Notes under the pieces: generated by a model
Databases searched by the model: none
Seen by the model: the letters and a program-made list of their open reading frames with translations, nothing else
What the model was told of the DNA's origin: nothing
Part shown: in pieces, positions 16,143 to 24,173 of the stretch
Position numbering within the stretch: the first letter of the stretch is position 1
Layout: each line of letters begins with the position of its first letter
Source: Candidatus Anaerostipes avistercoris
GTDB taxonomy: Bacteria > Bacillota > Clostridia > Lachnospirales > Lachnospiraceae
Direction of reading: 5' to 3'
Length of the DNA stretch: 46,742 bases
Assembly: GCA_019119895.1 (NCBI GenBank)
Contig: DWWD01000007.1
Location: forward strand, 1-46,742
Translations under genes and position numbers: made by a program

Positions 16143-16197
16143 TTGACAAGTGAGAGGAATGATATTATATTAAAGTTACAAAAGAACATTATAGTGT
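16143..16197 (+). promoter_or_regulatory. promoter and operator of the glycyl radical enzyme operon
   Basis: TTGACA (16143-16148), 17-nt spacer, TATATT (16166-16171). The operator-like palindrome ACATTATAGTGT (16186-16197) lies just past the expected start of transcription. It matches CACTATAGTG copies before the second PTS operon. Confidence 0.75.
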
Positions 16198-16229
16198 GAA
16201 TATGTGCAAACAGGAAAGGAAGATGTACA

Positions 16230-18635
16230 ATGAGAGAAAGGATCAGAAAGCTGAAAGCTCACATTCAGAAACTGAATGATGCAGGTGTGAGGCGGACGTT
16301 TCTGTATGAATATGTAGCGGAATCGATGAAAGAAACAGAGGGAGAACCGGTGCAGATTCGAAGAGCTAAAGGATTTGCCTGGGTACTTGATCATGTGAAG
16401 CAGGTGGTGCTGCCGTATGAAACCATAACAGGAAGTATGCTGGGAATGTGTCCGATGTATGAGGATGTGATGACAAAAGAAGAACAGGAACGCTTTGCCG
16501 AGAAGGCAATCTGTAAATATCTGGAAAAGAAAAAAGAAGACAAGACATTTGACGGAAGTATTCATTTTGAGGAAGGGCATGCAAAGAGTTTTGAAGATGA
16601 TTTTACCAGTAAGAAGAGCCGCTGGTCTTTGATGTCGAGAGTTCACCATGATGCCAGCGTGGAATATAAGGATCTGCAGGATGTCATTTCCAGGATACAG
16701 GAAAAATTCGCAGATGAAGACATAGAGCCCTATGAAATCGGACGAGAGCTGGAGAGAGCCTTTAAGATTCCTTATGATCCGGAAATAAAAAAGACCTACA
16801 ATGATCTGCCGTGGTTCCTGGGAAATCATATCAATCTGAATTATGAAAAGATGATAGGAAAAGGATTTGACGCTTTGACAGATGAAATCCGGGAATATCT
16901 GGATCAGACGGCAGATCCGGAGAAAAAAGAATATTATGAAGCCGCTCTGATCGCTGCGAAAGCTGCATCCAGATTTATAAAACGGTACGCAAAGACTCTG
17001 CGGGGGTATCCGCAGGAAAGAGGAATCTCTATTAAAAGAAGGGAAGAACTGCTGGAAATGGCGGATATTTGTGAAAAGATTGCCTATAAACCGGCAGATA
17101 CCTTCCGGGAAGCGGTGCAGTTTACGTGGATGCTTCATATAATGGCAAACATCCAGGGAGGTTCAGCCCTGTCCTTTGCGAGAATCGATCAGTATCTCTA
17201 TCCTTATTATAAAAAGGATCTGGATGAAGGACGGACAAGTCCGGAAGAAGCCAAAGAATTGCTGTCATGTTTGTGGCTGAAAGTGAATGAGCCGAAAATG
17301 CGTACCGTACAGAGTGTAACGCTTGGCGGAATTACGCCGGACGGCAGGGACGGCGCCAATGAGCTGACCGGAATCTGTCTGGAAACAGCAGGGGAAGTCG
17401 GAATGCCGTATCCGAATATCGGGCTGAGGATCAATCCGCTGAATCCATCCTGGCTGTATGAAAAGGCGGTGGAAACTGCCAGGGCAGGATGTGGACAGCC
17501 GCAGCTGCTGAACGATGAAGTGTGGATAGTGAATATGAAGAAGCTGGGATACAGTGAAGAAGATGCCAATAATTACTATAACATGGGATGTGTGGAAATT
17601 ATGGTTCCGGGAAAACAGCCAAACTGGGGCGTAACAGAGGCAATCGCATTTCCTGTATTGATCGAGCAGGTCATGAAAGAATGGAAGAAAGGCAGAAAGA
17701 TAGAAACATTCGATGATTTTATGGCGCTGTATTTTGAGGAAATGGATCAGGTGGTTCTGGGAGATTATCAGGAAGCGGTTCAAAAGAAGAAGATTATGAA
17801 GAATCAGTGCTATGACCCGTACAGTTCACTGCTGATCGACGGATGTCTGGAAAATGGACAGGATATGCTCCAGGGAGGAAGCGAATGCCCGATGCACTGG
17901 TCCGTTTATGCTTATGGAATCGGAACAGCCGCGGACTCCCTCTGCGCTGTGAAAAAATTTGTATTTGATGAAAACAGATTCACGATGGAAGAAATGTACA
18001 ATGCCCTGAGTCATAACTTTGAAGGGTATGAAGAACTGCAGTCTGTGATCCGCAGAGAAAGTCCGGCATTCGGAAACGGTATTAATGAAGTGGATGATAT
18101 CGCGGATCAGGTGCTCCGTCATTTTACAAGGAAGGTTATGGATTTGAATCAGGATTCTGAATCAGATAAATTTGTTTCTACTCTGTTTGGATATTTCTTC
18201 CATATTTATCATGGAGAGATTGCGGAGGCGACTCCGGATGGACGAAAGAAAGGAGAACCTTTCAGCGACAGCATGGGACCGAATCAGGGAAGAGATGTGA
18301 AAGGCCCGACCAGATTTCTGAATTCCGCTCTGCATCTGAATGTGGATGAGGTGACAGGCGGATATGCTCTGAATTTTAAGATCAATCCGTCATTCCTGAG
18401 AGAAGAAAAAGGAAAACAGGCGATCATAAAACTTTTGGAGACCTATATAAAGAAAGGCGGACCGCAGGTACAGATGTACACGACCAATACAGAGGATTTG
18501 AAAGATGCCCAGGTTCATCCGGAGAAACATAGAGATTTGATTGTCCGCGTAGGAGGATACTGCGAGTTTTTTGTAAATCTTGACAAAGTACTGCAGACAG
18601 AAATTATCCACCGGACATTGTATGGAGAAGCGTAG
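16230..18635 (+). CDS. glycyl radical enzyme, YbiW/PflD-like (candidate anhydrohexitol-6-phosphate lyase)
   Basis: 801 residues, full length for the family. The catalytic thiyl motif NMGCVE puts the radical Cys at 454 and a Glu at 456. The C-terminal radical loop RVGGYCEFF puts the glycyl radical at Gly776. The text after GCVE (IMVPGKQPNWG) does not continue GCVEP as I recall for diol dehydratases, choline lyase or HPA decarboxylase. The order with an activase and an FSA-like aldolase mirrors E. coli ybiW-ybiY-fsaA. Ring-opening of a PTS-made 1,5-anhydrohexitol-6-phosphate to 1-deoxyfructose-6-phosphate is the best hypothesis. Oxygen-sensitive. The stop directly abuts the activase ATG. Confidence 0.9.
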   Translation: MRERIRKLKAHIQKLNDAGVRRTFLYEYVAESMKETEGEPVQIRRAKGFAWVLDHVKQVVLPYETITGSMLGMCPMYEDVMTKEEQERFAEKAICKYLEKKKEDKTFDGSIHFEEGHAKSFEDDFTSKKSRWSLMSRVHHDASVEYKDLQDVISRIQEKFADEDIEPYEIGRELERAFKIPYDPEIKKTYNDLPWFLGNHINLNYEKMIGKGFDALTDEIREYLDQTADPEKKEYYEAALIAAKAASRFIKRYAKTLRGYPQERGISIKRREELLEMADICEKIAYKPADTFREAVQFTWMLHIMANIQGGSALSFARIDQYLYPYYKKDLDEGRTSPEEAKELLSCLWLKVNEPKMRTVQSVTLGGITPDGRDGANELTGICLETAGEVGMPYPNIGLRINPLNPSWLYEKAVETARAGCGQPQLLNDEVWIVNMKKLGYSEEDANNYYNMGCVEIMVPGKQPNWGVTEAIAFPVLIEQVMKEWKKGRKIETFDDFMALYFEEMDQVVLGDYQEAVQKKKIMKNQCYDPYSSLLIDGCLENGQDMLQGGSECPMHWSVYAYGIGTAADSLCAVKKFVFDENRFTMEEMYNALSHNFEGYEELQSVIRRESPAFGNGINEVDDIADQVLRHFTRKVMDLNQDSESDKFVSTLFGYFFHIYHGEIAEATPDGRKKGEPFSDSMGPNQGRDVKGPTRFLNSALHLNVDEVTGGYALNFKINPSFLREEKGKQAIIKLLETYIKKGGPQVQMYTTNTEDLKDAQVHPEKHRDLIVRVGGYCEFFVNLDKVLQTEIIHRTLYGEA

Positions 18636-19511
18636 ATGGTGAAAAAAGGACTTGTTTTTGGAATCCAGCATTTTTCAATCCATGACGGAGATGGAATCAG
18701 GAGCAATGTATTTTTGAAGGGCTGTCCTCTCCGGTGTGTATGGTGCCATAACCCGGAAGGGTTAAGGAGAGACATTGATCTTCAGTATATAAAAAACAAC
18801 TGCCGGGGATGCGGACGGTGCGGTTTCATTTTCCGGAATATGGAAAAAGTATACGGAGCAGGAAGAGAACAAAAAGAAACATATGCGGCGGCGTGTCCTT
18901 ATGGAGCGCTGGAAGTGGTGGGAGAATGGATGACAGCGCAGGAAGTTGTGGATGAAGTCATGCAGGATATGGCGTTTTTTGAAGAAAGCGGCGGCGGGAT
19001 AACACTCTCCGGCGGCGAACCGATGATGCAGGCGGATTTTGCCGGGGAAGTGCTGAAAACGGCGAAAGAGAAGGGCTTGTCTACCGCTATGGAAACCAGC
19101 GGCTGTGCGCCGCTGGAGAAATATCTGGGACTGATGCCTTATGTAGATGAGTTTTTGTGGGATTACAAGGAGACGGACGAAGAAAAACACAAAACATTTA
19201 CGGGAGTCAGCAACAGAAGGATACTTGAGAATCTGGAGGAAATCCACAGAAGAGGCGCAGGGATCGTTCTGCGCTGTCCCATCATTCCGGGTCTCAATGA
19301 TACAGAAGAACATTTTCGCGGAATTGCCGAAATCAGCCAGAAACTGGAAGGATTAAAAGGCGTGGAGCTTATGCCGTATCATAAATTCGGCGTGGCGAAA
19401 GACCAGAGAATCGGCCGCGGAAAACAGCGGGAATACAGGGTTCCGACGGAAGAACAGAAAAAAGAATGGGAACACCGGATTACGAAACTGGGCGGAAGGA
19501 TTTTTTCATAA
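18636..19511 (+). CDS. glycyl radical enzyme activating enzyme (radical SAM)
   Basis: 291 residues. FLKGCPLRCVWCHNPEG gives the CX3CX2C radical-SAM cluster (Cys30, 34, 37). LSGGEPMMQ is the SAM-binding GGE motif, and RCPIIPGLND and MPYHKFG are activase signatures. An insert carries Cys56, 59, 62 and 87, enough for one extra 4Fe-4S cluster. Many activases of dehydratase-type glycyl radical enzymes have two. It installs the glycyl radical on the upstream enzyme and starts at the base after that gene's stop, implying coupled translation. Confidence 0.93.
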   Translation: MVKKGLVFGIQHFSIHDGDGIRSNVFLKGCPLRCVWCHNPEGLRRDIDLQYIKNNCRGCGRCGFIFRNMEKVYGAGREQKETYAAACPYGALEVVGEWMTAQEVVDEVMQDMAFFEESGGGITLSGGEPMMQADFAGEVLKTAKEKGLSTAMETSGCAPLEKYLGLMPYVDEFLWDYKETDEEKHKTFTGVSNRRILENLEEIHRRGAGIVLRCPIIPGLNDTEEHFRGIAEISQKLEGLKGVELMPYHKFGVAKDQRIGRGKQREYRVPTEEQKKEWEHRITKLGGRIFS

Positions 19512-19549
19512 AGTACCAATAAACAAATGCAGTAGAAAAGGAGAAGAAT

Positions 19550-20230
19550 ATGCTGATTTTAATTGATGATGCAGATGTAACGAAAATTAAGGAATTGTAT
19601 GCAAAGTACCCATATGACGGGGTAACGACCAATCCCACAATTTTAAGCAAAACAGGGAACCCGGATCCTATGGATCAATTAAAGAAAATACAGAGTGTAA
19701 TGCCGAAAGACGCCATGCTCCATGCACAGGTGCTGTCCACGGAAACAGAAGATATGGTGAGAGAAGCGAGACATATGGTGTCTGTACTGGGAGAAAATAC
19801 TTACATTAAGGTGCCGGTGACTGCAAATGGGCTGAAAGCAATCGATATTCTTGCAAAAGAAGGTATTTCTGCCACAGCAACGGCTGTTTACGGCGTTATG
19901 CCGGCATTTATGGCAGCCAAGGCGGGCGCGAAATTTCTGGCGCCGTATGTAAACCGTCTGGATAATCTGGGATATGACGGGGTGCAGACTGCCAAAGACA
20001 TTCATACGATGATCAAGGCTTCCGGTTATGAAACGGAAGTACTGGGCGCGTCTTTCAAGAATTCCCAGCAGGTGCTTGAAATGGGCAAATTTGGAATCGG
20101 AGCCGTAACAGTAAATCCGGATACGCTGAAGAGTCTTGCGCTGAATCAGGTGGCTGAGAAAGCCGTACAGGACTTTATCCGGGATTTTGAGGGATGCTGC
20201 GGAGAAGGAAAAACAATGCTTGATTTTTAA
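19550..20230 (+). CDS. fructose-6-phosphate aldolase-like enzyme (FSA/TalC family)
   Basis: 226 residues, short transaldolase fold. Asp6, GVTTNPT, HAQV with Gln60, YIKVPVT with Schiff-base Lys87, and APYVNRLD with Tyr133 are visible. Gln and Tyr at these two sites are recalled as the FSA pattern (Gln59, Tyr131 in E. coli FsaA), while true transaldolases carry Glu and Phe. This predicts retro-aldol cleavage giving glyceraldehyde-3-phosphate and hydroxyacetone or dihydroxyacetone. Third gene of the glycyl radical operon. GGAGAAG precedes the ATG. Confidence 0.88.
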   Translation: MLILIDDADVTKIKELYAKYPYDGVTTNPTILSKTGNPDPMDQLKKIQSVMPKDAMLHAQVLSTETEDMVREARHMVSVLGENTYIKVPVTANGLKAIDILAKEGISATATAVYGVMPAFMAAKAGAKFLAPYVNRLDNLGYDGVQTAKDIHTMIKASGYETEVLGASFKNSQQVLEMGKFGIGAVTVNPDTLKSLALNQVAEKAVQDFIRDFEGCCGEGKTMLDF

Positions 20231-20248
20231 TTGGAGAAGAAAAAAGAA

Positions 20249-20338
20249 CACTACAGTGAAAAAATGTGCATTTTCTATTGACAGACCGACAGAACGCAAC
20301 TATAATAAAGGCATAAAGAACAGAAGCACACTATAGTG
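20249..20338 (+). promoter_or_regulatory. promoter of the second PTS operon with two flanking operators
   Basis: TTGACA (20278-20283), 17-nt spacer, TATAAT (20301-20306) is a perfect consensus. CACTACAGTG (20249-20258) lies upstream and CACTATAGTG (20329-20338) downstream, centres exactly 80 bp apart. This geometry suits repression by looping. It is the second transcription start in the locus, after the glycyl radical operon. Confidence 0.8.
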
Positions 20339-20382
20339 GAATCATGAACAACCAAAGACACGCACAGAAAGGAAGACGAACA

Positions 20383-20844
20383 GTGAAGTATTACAAACCA
20401 GAGACAGTAAATGAAAATCTGCCGGGGATTATATTACTGAGTCACGGCCCGTTTGCGGTATCGCTTCTGGATACAGCGAAAATGCTTTTTGGAGATGCTG
20501 AGAATCTGGCAGCTTTTTCGTTTGAAGAAGGAGATGACGCGGATCAGTACAGGGAAACTTTTGCGGAGACCATCGAAGCATTTCCGGAAGGAAGCCTGAT
20601 TCTGGTAGATTTATTTGGCGGAACACCATGCAACCAGGTGATGCGGTATGTGCAGGAAAAGGGGCAGCCCCTGGAAGTCGTCGGCGGAATGAATCTGCCG
20701 ATGCTTGTAAATTCCGTGATTGCCAGAGAAGAAAAAAGCGGAAAGGAATTCAGTCTGGACACGGTGGAGAACGGGAAAAACGGAATTTTCCGGGTGGATG
20801 TAGAAGGGTTCCTTCAGGATGATGACGAGGACGAAGACGAATAA
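20383..20844 (+). CDS. PTS EIIA component, mannose family (second system)
   Basis: 153 residues from the GTG at 20383, which follows AAAGGAAG. An in-frame ATG at 20344 lacks a ribosome binding site and sits next to the operator. GIILLSHGPFAVSLL carries the phospho-accepting His21, and VDLFGGTPCNQV is the second EIIA motif. The tail is strongly acidic (DDDEDEDE). It phosphorylates the downstream EIIB. First gene of the second PTS operon. Confidence 0.9.
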   Translation: MKYYKPETVNENLPGIILLSHGPFAVSLLDTAKMLFGDAENLAAFSFEEGDDADQYRETFAETIEAFPEGSLILVDLFGGTPCNQVMRYVQEKGQPLEVVGGMNLPMLVNSVIAREEKSGKEFSLDTVENGKNGIFRVDVEGFLQDDDEDEDE

Positions 20845-20871
20845 GAAGATATTTGTGAAAGGAGATAGCGT

Positions 20872-21372
20872 ATGGCGAAGCAGTTAGCAGTCAGAGTTGA
20901 TGACAGGCTGATCCATGGACAGGTTGTAACACAGTGGGTCAAAGTATTCAAAGCACAGAAGATTGTGGTAATCGATAACAATGTGGCAAAAGATAAGATG
21001 CAGAAAAATATTTTGAAATTTGCCGCTCCGGCAGATATGAAAGTCAGTATTTTTTCTGTGGATAAGGCAGTGGAAGTATGGAATAAAAATCAGTTTGGCA
21101 ATATGAATGTTTTCGTTTTATTTAAAGATGTAAAACAGATTGCCGAGATGAAAGATAAAGGCGTAAAGTTCGATGAAATCACATTGGGAAATATGTCGAT
21201 CACCGGAGACAGAAAACAGATTTATAAATCCACCGGATTTACAAAAGAAGAGGCACAGACATTATTCGACTTAAGGAAAGACGGTGTGAACCTGTTTTTC
21301 CAGACTCAGCCGACAGACCGGAAAGAGTCGATTGATGTTATGAAGAAGGTATTTCCGGATCTTAATGCGTAA
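20872..21372 (+). CDS. PTS EIIB component, mannose family (second system)
   Basis: 166 residues. LAVRVDDRLIHGQVVTQW holds the phospho-accepting His15, and TLGNMSITGDRKQIYKS is the conserved C-terminal half signature. It carries phosphate from EIIA to the substrate. AAAGGAG precedes the ATG, and the gene lies 27 nt after EIIA and 26 nt before the fused EIIC-EIID gene. Confidence 0.93.
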   Translation: MAKQLAVRVDDRLIHGQVVTQWVKVFKAQKIVVIDNNVAKDKMQKNILKFAAPADMKVSIFSVDKAVEVWNKNQFGNMNVFVLFKDVKQIAEMKDKGVKFDEITLGNMSITGDRKQIYKSTGFTKEEAQTLFDLRKDGVNLFFQTQPTDRKESIDVMKKVFPDLNA

Positions 21373-21398
21373 ATATGAAAAACGAAGGAGGATAAAAC

Positions 21399-23042
21399 AT
21401 GACGATCACATTAACGCAGGCTGTTTTGCTGGGACTGTTTTGCGGAATCGCAAAATGCTGTATCCCATACACGCCTGGAGCATTTATGTTTAATACAGTC
21501 ATCTTCAATGCAGTCATCATCGGAGCAGTGCTCGGAGATATGACGCAGGCGATGATCATCGGAGCATCACTGCAGCTGATTTATCTGGGAGTTATTTCAG
21601 CAGGAGGAAACCAGCCGACGGACCCGTGTCTTGCGGCTTACGTGGCAATTCCGGTGGCGATGGCTTCCGGTCTAGATACCAATGCCGCGGTTGCTCTGGC
21701 AGTGCCGGTGGGGCTGCTGGGAGTTCAGATTACGAATATCCTGTATCTGGCAGCAGGATTTTTCGCTCAGAAGGGAGATACCTGTGTAGAGAAGGGAAAT
21801 GCGGCTGGAATGGTAAGATGGTCCATTGTAACCGTTGGAATCATCCGTATGCTCTGCTTTGGAGTGTTGATCGCGGTAGCCTTGTATTTTGGAAGCAGCG
21901 CCCTTCAGGGAGTTCTGGATGATATTCCGGAATTTGTAACAAATGGCCTTTCCGCTATGGGAGCGTGTCTCCCGGCAGTTGGATTTGCGATTATCGCAAA
22001 TCTGATTTCCAAACCGAAATATGTCCCGTTCTTTTTTGCCGGATTTTTCCTGATTCAGTATACGGGCATTGGAACGATTCCGCTGCTGATGATGGGAGCC
22101 TTTATCACATTCCTTTATATTACATTCACAAAGAATGAGTATGCGGGAAATGCGGATTATGAGGGCGAGGACGAAGACGAGGATGAGGATGAAGATGAGG
22201 ACGAAGAAGTCGGCGAAAAGATCCTGACCAGACTGGATGTACTGAAATCTTATGTAATTTACTGGCTTACTGCTGAGGTATGCCACAGCTTCGAAAGAAT
22301 GCAGGCACCGGCTTTCTGTACAGCACTGGTACCGGCTCTTAAGAAATTTTATCCAAATCAGGAAGATAAGCCGAAATATATTGAAGCCCTGAAGAGAAAT
22401 ATGACATTCTTTAATACAGAAGCTCACTGGGGCGGCGGCCCGTGTCTGGGATTGACTCTGGCAATGGAAGAGAAGAAATCAAGAAATTACGAAGCAATCC
22501 CGGGAGAAATGATTTTGAACCTGAAAACAGGTCTTATGGGACCTCTGGCAGGAATTGGTGATACGCTTTCATGGTCTACCTTAATGTATCTGTTTATCGG
22601 ATTGTTCCTGCCGCTGGCACAGAGAGGAAATCCTCTCGGAGGAATCGCTCCGATTGTTTTACTGACAGTTGTATGTTTCGGAGTCGGATATTTCCTGACC
22701 TCCAAATGCTATACGTTCGGTTATTCTTTCGCGGAAAATATGCTGAAATCCGGCCTGGTCAATATGATCATCGCAGCGGCAAGTATTCTGGGATTATTTA
22801 TGATGGGCGGTCTGGCAGCTACCTATGTCACAGTACAGACTCCGCTTAAATTTGCCACAAGTGCTTACAGTACGACACTCCAGTCCATTCTCGATTCTAT
22901 CGCGCCGGGAATTCTTCCGCTGGCAGTTGTTCTTCTTGTATGGGGATATCTGTCAAAAGTAAAACGTAATTATTTCGTGGCAACACTTGGCCTGACGATT
23001 CTCTCTCTGGCTCTGGGATGTCTGGGAGTGATTGGAGGTTAA
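21399..23042 (+). CDS. fused PTS EIIC-EIID membrane protein, mannose family
   Basis: 547 residues. Residues 1 to about 245 are EIIC (SLQLIYLGVISAGGNQP, VGLLGVQI, LPAVGFAI). Residues from about 275 are EIID (VIYWLTAEVCHSFERMQAP, FFNTEAHWGGG, KTGLMGPLAGIGDTLSW, C-terminal spans). Between them, about 254-272, lies a nearly pure Asp/Glu linker. In the first locus the same two proteins are separate genes one base apart, with the EIIC tail also acidic. The frame is continuous through the linker. It should form the whole membrane permease of this system. Confidence 0.92.
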   Translation: MTITLTQAVLLGLFCGIAKCCIPYTPGAFMFNTVIFNAVIIGAVLGDMTQAMIIGASLQLIYLGVISAGGNQPTDPCLAAYVAIPVAMASGLDTNAAVALAVPVGLLGVQITNILYLAAGFFAQKGDTCVEKGNAAGMVRWSIVTVGIIRMLCFGVLIAVALYFGSSALQGVLDDIPEFVTNGLSAMGACLPAVGFAIIANLISKPKYVPFFFAGFFLIQYTGIGTIPLLMMGAFITFLYITFTKNEYAGNADYEGEDEDEDEDEDEDEEVGEKILTRLDVLKSYVIYWLTAEVCHSFERMQAPAFCTALVPALKKFYPNQEDKPKYIEALKRNMTFFNTEAHWGGGPCLGLTLAMEEKKSRNYEAIPGEMILNLKTGLMGPLAGIGDTLSWSTLMYLFIGLFLPLAQRGNPLGGIAPIVLLTVVCFGVGYFLTSKCYTFGYSFAENMLKSGLVNMIIAAASILGLFMMGGLAATYVTVQTPLKFATSAYSTTLQSILDSIAPGILPLAVVLLVWGYLSKVKRNYFVATLGLTILSLALGCLGVIGG

Positions 23043-23046
23043 AATT

Positions 23047-23090
23047 TTGAACGCTTTCAATTGACGGATTCTGTCGGAGTTTTATATACT
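23047..23090 (+). promoter_or_regulatory. promoter of the SorC gene with a cre-like palindrome
   Basis: TTGACG (23061-23066), 18-nt spacer, TATACT (23085-23090). Abutting the -35 is TTGAA-CGCT-TTCAA (23047-23060). Its right half matches the CcpA cre consensus and its left half only in part. Catabolite control or a local operator are both possible. Confidence 0.5.
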
Positions 23091-23128
23091 ATAAGAGAGA
23101 CAATCTGTAGAAGAAAGGCGGAGAAACA

Positions 23129-24100
23129 TTGAGGGAAGAGCGTTTTATTATTAAAGTAGTGGAAATGCACTATAAACAGGGTATGTCGCAGCAGGAGATC
23201 GGGAAAAAGCTGAATGTATCGAGGACGACCATATCCAGGACTCTGGCGCAGGCCAAAAGAGAAGGATATGTGCAGATTAAGATTAATTATCCGGAAGGTT
23301 CTGCGATTAATCTCGAGGAACAGCTTGAAAAGAAGTTTCAGCTGAAAGAAGCAGTAATTGCAAGCGCTCAGGATGACAAAGAACGAAAAGAAGAGATTGC
23401 TTTTTATGCCTCAGATTATCTGCTGAGAACCCTGAAAAACCATATGACAGTGGCGCTGACAAGAGGAGTGACTCTGCAGACGATGGTAGAATATCTGGGA
23501 AAAGATGTAAGACTGAAATTTCTGAAGACAGATGACGTTAATGTAGTGCCGCTGATGGCCGCGACCAATATCTCGATATCGGCTGAAAAAAGTTACCGTA
23601 TGGCATATTCCAATTATCTGATCGAGGAAGTGGCCCGGATCATCAACGGAAACAGCTATCAAATGCTGGCGCCTCAGTATGTGACATCACCGGAAGCAAA
23701 AGAAGTTTTCCTGAAAGAAGAAAGTATTAAGGAAGTGTTCGATCTGGCAAAAAAAGCAGACATCGCTGTCGCCGGAATCGGCACTCTGGATCACAATTCA
23801 GCGCTGATCAATGCGGAACTGATCCCTATGGAAGAGTTTGAGCGTCTCCAGAAAAAAGGGGGAACCGGAGAAATTCTTTCCCATGTAGTGGATAAAGATG
23901 GCAATCTGATCGAAGATGAGTTTGAACAGCATTTGATCAGCCTGGATCTGGAAGATTTGAAGAAGATACCAATCCGCGTGGGAGTGGCATATGGAATGGA
24001 TAAAAAAGATGCGATTCTCGGAGTGCTCCGGGGCGGGTACATCAATGTACTCATAACAGATGAGGATGTAGCAAAATATTTAATAGAAGAAACAGAATAA
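23129..24100 (+). CDS. SorC/DeoR-family sugar-responsive regulator
   Basis: 323 residues from a TTG start preceded by AAGGCGGAG. The N-terminal helix-turn-helix covers about 18-40 (MSQQEIGKKLNVSRTTISRTLAQAKREG). The rest is the SorC sugar-binding domain, with ALTRGVTLQTMVEYL, ADIAVAGIGTLD and GGYINVLITDEDVAKYL. These bind sugar phosphates and often act as tetramers. It probably binds the CACTATAGTG sites before the glycyl radical and second PTS operons. It has its own promoter and a terminator after it. Confidence 0.9.
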   Translation: MREERFIIKVVEMHYKQGMSQQEIGKKLNVSRTTISRTLAQAKREGYVQIKINYPEGSAINLEEQLEKKFQLKEAVIASAQDDKERKEEIAFYASDYLLRTLKNHMTVALTRGVTLQTMVEYLGKDVRLKFLKTDDVNVVPLMAATNISISAEKSYRMAYSNYLIEEVARIINGNSYQMLAPQYVTSPEAKEVFLKEESIKEVFDLAKKADIAVAGIGTLDHNSALINAELIPMEEFERLQKKGGTGEILSHVVDKDGNLIEDEFEQHLISLDLEDLKKIPIRVGVAYGMDKKDAILGVLRGGYINVLITDEDVAKYLIEETE

Positions 24101-24110
24101 AGAACAGAGG

Positions 24111-24143
24111 AATCCCAGAGAAATTACTTCTCTGGGATTTTTC
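24111..24143 (+). terminator. terminator after the SorC gene
   Basis: AATCCCAGAGAA (24111-24122) pairs perfectly with TTCTCTGGGATT (24128-24139), followed by T. Confidence 0.9.
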
Positions 24144-24173
24144 TGTATATGAAATGTAAGAAAGGTACTGCAT

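Noticed and set aside
16176-17138. A 320-codon open frame on the minus strand
   Set aside because: It is antisense to the glycyl radical enzyme gene, has no ribosome binding site and gives a composition typical of the reverse of a purine-rich gene.
23047-23060. A full CcpA cre site before the SorC gene
   Set aside because: Only the right half fits the consensus; reported as cre-like only.
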